The position numbers were made by a program, and so were the translations under genes. A DNA stretch of 62,000 bases from Acanthaster planci (lineage: Eukaryota > Echinodermata > Asteroidea > Valvatida > Acanthasteridae): assembly GCF_001949145.1 (NCBI RefSeq), contig NW_019091463.1, positions 73,305-135,304 on the forward strand, written 5' to 3'. How positions within the stretch are numbered: position 1 is the stretch's first letter; each line of letters begins with the position of its first letter. Positions 59,363 to 62,000 of this stretch are shown here, one piece after another. Under the pieces are notes generated by a model. That model had not been told where the DNA came from and made no database searches. It saw only the letters and a program-made list of their open reading frames with translations.

Positions 59363-61604
59363 TTACATATTGATCAGGATTGGTTAAAAGTTCCTATGAC
59401 TGAAATACTTTCTGTCAAACGTGTGATTGGATTTTAAAACTGTTTTCAAATGCATATTTTTGTCTGTTAATCAAATGACTTTCAACTTAATTTTCACCTT
59501 GGGACCCCATCCTCCACATACTAATCATGGACTTAAATCTTGAACTGTAGTGAGCAGACCTTTTCAGTAGTTGTTTCCAAGATCAGAAATAAAACAACGT
59601 TCAATCTGTAACTGTACATCTGCCAAAACACCTATCCACCCCTCTTCTCCCCCAAATGCCTTTTTTCAAATATTTTTAGGTAATCCTTGTAACTCGTACA
59701 GCTTCAAGTGTAGGTGTACATGTCCCAGAAATTTTAATTGAACTAGATATGCTGGTCTCCTTGATTTTTATACATGTACATGTATAAAGACTTTCACATG
59801 ACCAAAATGTATTTCAGTGTCCAAGTTCCCATAGTTACATGTACATGCGTCAAAATTTGAGACTGAAAAAGAACTTGGCAAACATGATGTGCTTGGTGGT
59901 GTAGCAAATGTTCTTTACGCTCGAAGGCTGATTTGGTTTCTACCAAAAATGTAAAGGAGGGATTGAATGAAGCGATTTATTGTTTATTCTTTGGTTTTTT
60001 TCTGTCACTTGTTTTCATTCATTTCCAAAGAAATGATAATATTCATGTGATGTGCAATAATGTGTGGGCTTTTCGATAAGGCATCAGGAATGTGGAATTA
60101 TTGTGCAGCTTTTGTAAACACATGTACATGTATTGACAAATAATATCTAGTTTAATCAGATTATTCCTAAACTGTATTTTTCTGTGATAACATAAACAGA
60201 CTTTATTAAAATATTTTGTCAAACTGAAACATCTACTTTGGGAAGTGTTAAATTTATGCCTTAACGTACATGTAGGTTCTGGGCAGATACTTCATCTTTC
60301 AGCCTTTCTTTTCCTCTACCAAAACGAAAGAAAGTTGGATTTATAATTGATTTATAATTACTTAGTTTTTGCTAGTAAATAGTTTTTGATTTCTTGTCTG
60401 TCAAATATAACATACAGTACGTTTGTATTAGTATGTCCCGAAATGGATTTGACTCAGCTGTTGATGCCAATTCTGCATGCCTTCAGGAGGAGCTGTGATA
60501 AGCTCATTTGTTAAATAAATTCATATGTACTTGATCTGTTTGATTTGCTAGCAAAAATCTCACTGTTGTCAGCAGTAATTAAGTAGGAATACGTCAGAAT
60601 TAATTTTAATATTTCTGCTAGAACAGTGGTCAAACTGGCGCATTAATTATGACATTGCCTTGGCTTCCCCAATAAATGACTTGTTTGCTAAATAGATGTA
60701 AGCTAAAAATTCTTAATGGTTCCATATCCTCCAAGTTGGATATGGAAGTTGTTCCATATTCCATATCCAGAAGCTGTTGGACCGAAAAAATGAAATTAAC
60801 TTCGTCTTAATTAATAGCTTTTGCTATATTTTCTATTCACAACAACTTCCATTATTCATTTGCAAATAACAAATTGTGCATACATATTTATAAAAAGATT
60901 TTGCCATGTTGAAAGTTTTGCTTAGATGTTTTTGGTTAAAAGTGTACAAGAATTATAAAAAGAATTTGTAAGGTTTCTCCCCCAGAATACTTTTACACCC
61001 GTGTTCATCTGACAAACATTGATTATTAACATTTTACATTAGAAGTAGCAGTTTGTCTCGAGCAACTTAAGTACGTAACAATTAATTAGAATTTTCATTT
61101 CCGTACACTGTTCCCATAAGAAATTAAATCACGTACTAACCGTCATCTCATCTGCTGCTGATTTATTCATTTTTTTCATATGACTGACATACCGTAATTC
61201 GGTTAATTAAAAAGCGCATATAAATTACAATTAACCTCATTTTGCATTGTTGGATTTACATTAAACCCACCATACTAAGTGTCCATTTTACATTTTTCCC
61301 TTTAAGTCTTCATTTTGCCTCGATCTAACCGTACGTTCATTCACACTTTATTCGGATGGATTTTTTTCACACTTCTGTACTCGGTTCATATCTGGTGGCG
61401 CGACTGGGGTAGGCCTACGTACATGTATGTGCCGTCATAAAACATGTACTCGTCAACTTGACACTAGTCTGTCTGGTATGGTACATGCGCGGGTCTGCTA
61501 CCCACGTGTCTGATCATGCAGTTGGTACGTGTAACGGGAAACCACCGTTCGCGCAGTTCGCGCATGGACGTATTGCCAATGCCATATGATTCACGACTTT
61601 GTCA
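59363..61604. other. AVL9 3' UTR and intergenic region upstream of PHGDH
   Basis: AATAAA-type signals occur near 59587, 60515 and 60671, compatible with alternative AVL9 polyadenylation. A small hairpin, TTCCATATCC against GGATATGGAA, is at about 60720-60750. CpG-richer sequence at 61390-61600 is a candidate PHGDH promoter. No coding exon is recognised. Confidence 0.55.
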
Positions 61605-61631
61605 ATGCTTCGGAAGATCCTGTCAAGCAAA

Positions 61632-61766
61632 ATGGCTTTCACATTGAGAAATGTGCTTGTTTTGGATAATGTGGCGAGCTGCTGTGCTCAAATACTACAA
61701 GATAACGGTATCCAAACAGATACGGTGGCTAAACTGAGTAAGGAAGAGCTTCTGGCAAGAATTCCG
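61632..61766 (+). CDS. PHGDH: PHGDH, D-3-phosphoglycerate dehydrogenase, first coding exon (partial)
   Basis: The exon encodes MAFTLRNVLVLDNVASCC, AQILQDNGIQTDTVAKLSKE and ELLARIP, then a GTGAGT donor at phase 0. It matches the extreme N-terminus of animal PHGDH (MAF-LRKVL, CC--ILQD-G, LSKEEL). The enzyme catalyses the first committed step of serine synthesis, oxidising 3-phosphoglycerate with NAD+ in the cytosol. The ATG at 61632 has an AAAATGG context and matches the family start. An in-frame ATG at 61605 would add nine residues (MLRKILSSK) that could resemble a weak targeting extension. The catalytic and NAD-binding exons lie beyond the window end. Confidence 0.85.
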
Positions 61767-62000
61767 GTGAGTAGCCAGCTGCGATCACAGTCCACAACTT
61801 CAACTTCCCCGGCGTCCTGGCCGGCGACGCCGGCGAGAGTCGTGAGATGAGGCCGTAGAGTTGAGGTTTATATTTTATAGTCTAATGCGGCTACTTTAGT
61901 TTGGAACCATTCAGCTAGCGTTACGGATTATCTGACTCAACATTTCTCTGGCCCAAATCGTATTTATGGAATTTGAGTGTTTGCTAAAGTTTGAGACATG

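Overview
The window is nuclear DNA of an animal. Genes are split by many short GT-AG introns, some intergenic stretches are AT-rich, and TACATG-type and TAGGCCTA-type simple motifs are scattered throughout. The gene content and these motifs fit an ambulacrarian deuterostome, most likely an echinoderm such as a sea star. That placement is inferred from sequence flavour and from the presence of a kinesin-C gene, not from a search. Two assembly gaps (11934-12207 and 52692-52883) lie inside introns.

Layout: (1) 3356-6057 minus, a secreted CAP/CRISP-like protein with a degenerate active-site tetrad. (2) 8856-16034 minus, mismatch-repair gene PMS1, complete in 14 exons, with a probable spliced upstream ORF. 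(3) 20311-21457 plus, ORMDL, head to head with PMS1. (4) 24255-25031 minus, a PHOSPHO1/2-type HAD phosphatase with its whole CDS in one exon. (5) 27396-40198 minus, a 32-exon C-terminal-motor kinesin of the KCBP/kinesin-C type. (6) 41581-44981 plus, CFAP210 (CCDC173), head to head with the kinesin. (7) 47525-50330 minus, PGAP3. (8) 51489-59362 plus, AVL9, head to head with PGAP3. (9) 61632 onward plus, the first coding exon of PHGDH, cut by the window end. I built exon chains by matching splice sites and checking that codon phase closes across every junction. All eight complete genes close in frame.

Six of the nine genes form three divergent pairs (PMS1/ORMDL, kinesin-C/CFAP210, PGAP3/AVL9). 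Each divergent region carries copies of one short motif, CATGGAGGAAGGA, including a perfect 34-bp palindrome between kinesin-C and CFAP210. PMS1-ORMDL and PHOSPHO-CFAP210 neighbourhoods also occur on human chromosome 2q, so part of the order looks ancient.

The genes do not form one pathway. They cover DNA repair (PMS1), sphingolipid control in the ER (ORMDL), GPI-anchor remodelling (PGAP3), late secretion (AVL9), serine synthesis (PHGDH), phosphate-monoester hydrolysis (PHOSPHO) and microtubule or ciliary function (kinesin-C, CFAP210). The rest is introns, UTRs, a fold-back transposon, three pogo-like miniature elements, a decayed LINE tail and several minisatellites.
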